Assembly (NCBI RefSeq): GCF_019636155.1
Contig: NZ_JAHBYB010000002.1
Coordinates: 248,001-312,000 of the forward strand
Direction of reading: 5' to 3'
DNA: 64,000 nt
Origin: Brevundimonas sp.
GTDB taxonomy: Bacteria; Pseudomonadota; Alphaproteobacteria; Caulobacterales; Caulobacteraceae
In this document: positions 63,076 through 64,000 of the stretch, in pieces
How the letters are laid out: every line of letters starts with the position of its first letter
Numbering within the stretch: the first letter of the stretch is position 1
Made by a program: the position numbers and the translations under genes
The notes under the pieces: generated by a model
The model's database searches: none
What the model was told of the DNA's origin: nothing
What the model saw: only the letters and a program-made list of their open reading frames with translations

Positions 63076-64000
63076 TTATCGTGCCGGTCGAGTGCCATCT
63101 AGGAAACGATTGGGCGAATCGCCGTCACGCTTCATTTTGCCTGCGAGGTTGAGTAGATTTTTCAGTGCGGAGCTGCGATTGAACGGCGACCAGACGGCTG
63201 TAAAGGCAACCGGCTCCGGTTCATCGAGGAAGGGCAGGAAGACGATGCCGGTCGTCGGCAATAATGACGTGGCCTCGCCGACGATAGTGATGCCGAAGCC
63301 TTGTCCGACCATAGATAGCAGCGTGCCGCGCCCCACATCAAAGCGCAGGATCGACGGTGCGGGCCAACGCCCGGCAAGGCGCAGCACGATATGGTCATGG
63401 ACCTGCGGGCCGGTGCCACCATAGCGAACAATGAAAGTCTCGCCGACCAGATCGGACCAAGTGATTGCGGACTGCCCGGCGAGGCGATGCCCATCCGATA
63501 GCACCACCACCAGCGGTTCGGTCCAGATCGGTCGGGTATGGCAGTCGGGTGGTTGGGGCGTGCCCGCGACGAACGCCACGTCCAACCTGCCGGCGCGAAG
63601 CTGCACCACCGCTTCACGGGCCGGGCCTTCGGCGATCTCGACTTCAACATCGGGGTAATCCTTGCGGTATTGGCCGATCAGCTTTGCGAGGAAGCTATGC
63701 GGAATCAGGGCATGGATACCGATACGAAGCCGGCCGCTTTCTCCGGCTGCCGCCATGCCGGCGGTTTTCACCGCATGGTCGAGTTGGTCAATACCTACGG
63801 CTATCCGCTCGACGAAATGGCGTCCGGCCTCGGTCAGCCGAACGCCGCGCGCATGACGCTCGAACAAGAGGATGCCGAGGTCTTCTTCCAGTGCCTTCAC
63901 GCGGGCGCTGACGCTGGACTGTGCAACGCCGAGCGCGTTGGCGGCGTGACGGAAGTTGAGATATTCGGCGACAGCGAGAGTGTGAACTAGGCTCAGGACT
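63076..64000 (-). CDS. LysR-family transcriptional regulator (5' end cut by window edge)
   Basis: At least 308 residues are in the window; the reading frame is open to base 64000, where the helix-turn-helix is still present (LAVAEYLNFRHAANALGVAQ, then SSVSARVKALEEDLG). The effector domain has LRIGIHALIPHSFLAKLIGQY, VAFVAGTPQPPD and VGRGTLLSMVGQGFGITIVGE. Probably only about 10 codons are missing. LysR genes beside traG recur in Trb-type elements, where they may control transfer; the effector is unknown. Confidence 0.88.
   Translation of the reverse strand, partial: VLSLVHTLAVAEYLNFRHAANALGVAQSSVSARVKALEEDLGILLFERHARGVRLTEAGRHFVERIAVGIDQLDHAVKTAGMAAAGESGRLRIGIHALIPHSFLAKLIGQYRKDYPDVEVEIAEGPAREAVVQLRAGRLDVAFVAGTPQPPDCHTRPIWTEPLVVVLSDGHRLAGQSAITWSDLVGETFIVRYGGTGPQVHDHIVLRLAGRWPAPSILRFDVGRGTLLSMVGQGFGITIVGEATSLLPTTGIVFLPFLDEPEPVAFTAVWSPFNRSSALKNLLNLAGKMKRDGDSPNRFLDGTRPAR

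Larger units (their letters stand above)
47917..64000. mobile_element. Integrative conjugative element, left part (right end outside window)
   Basis: From the tRNA-Ser 3' end to the window edge the genes are a serine recombinase, a toxin-antitoxin pair and a complete trb/traG mating operon. All but a few unannotated bases run leftward, in one block. Neither a relaxase nor the right attachment site is visible, so the element continues. The sequence uses more TTC/GAT-type codons and looks somewhat less GC-rich than the host side; this is an impression, not a measurement. Confidence 0.85.

Overview
The window is high-GC alphaproteobacterial chromosome, most likely from Brevundimonas or a close relative in the Caulobacteraceae. 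This rests on the permuted two-piece tmRNA with the tag ANDNFAEEYAVAA, the alpha-type ClpXP adaptor SspB beside it, an NDUFS4-like complex I subunit, and an IscR-led suf operon with two cysteine desulfurases. The genus is inferred from gene content, not from a search.

Bases 1-47.8 kb are ordinary chromosome. From the left: a truncated amino-acid-binding lipoprotein gene, metC (running into an antisense tRNA-Arg), a 50-bp tandem repeat array, the NDUFS4-like gene and argC. Next come a DUF559 nuclease gene framed by inverted repeats, rplM-rpsI with promoter and terminator, a trypsin-like protease, an S9A oligopeptidase, tRNA-Gln, tRNA-Pro and a CsgG-SH3 exported protein. A thyA-TIR-mazG-folA operon follows, then ybjQ, mrp, miaA, ssrA with sspB, a GFA enzyme, a RusA-like nuclease, a cyclophilin and fumC. 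After a group of small genes come a UvrD/PcrA helicase, a RelE/ParE toxin-antitoxin pair, an O-antigen-ligase-like polymerase, topoisomerase IV parE, a MazEF-like pair with a clear operator, a DEAD-box helicase, a diguanylate cyclase and a PlsC acyltransferase.

Bases 35.6-42.9 kb form one leftward Fe-S assembly operon: iscR, a NifS-like desulfurase, sufB, a small Cys-rich gene, sufC, sufD, sufS, a DUF59 gene and sufA. Nearly every junction overlaps by 1-4 bases. A palindrome over the iscR promoter is the likely autoregulatory operator. Beyond it are an alpha/beta hydrolase that lacks the usual nucleophile, and a leftward rlpA ... tmk-holB-tatD-MBL set.

At 47.8 kb a tRNA-Ser(TGA) marks the boundary of an integrative conjugative element that runs off the right edge. 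It carries a large serine recombinase whose C-terminus is encoded antisense to the tRNA and in host DNA beyond it, a TumE/TumA-like toxin-antitoxin pair, a hypothetical gene, a complete leftward mating-pair operon (traG, copG-like, trbBCDEJK-LFGI, DUF2274) and a LysR regulator cut by the window end. No relaxase, partition or cargo genes are visible, so these must lie beyond 64 kb.

The features most worth following up are the TIR-like effector gene inside the thyA-folA operon, the DUF559 gene bracketed by REP-like inverted repeats, the Cys-rich gene between sufB and sufC, the palindromic repeat translated as the SufS N-terminus, and the recombinase whose C-terminus depends on the integration site.
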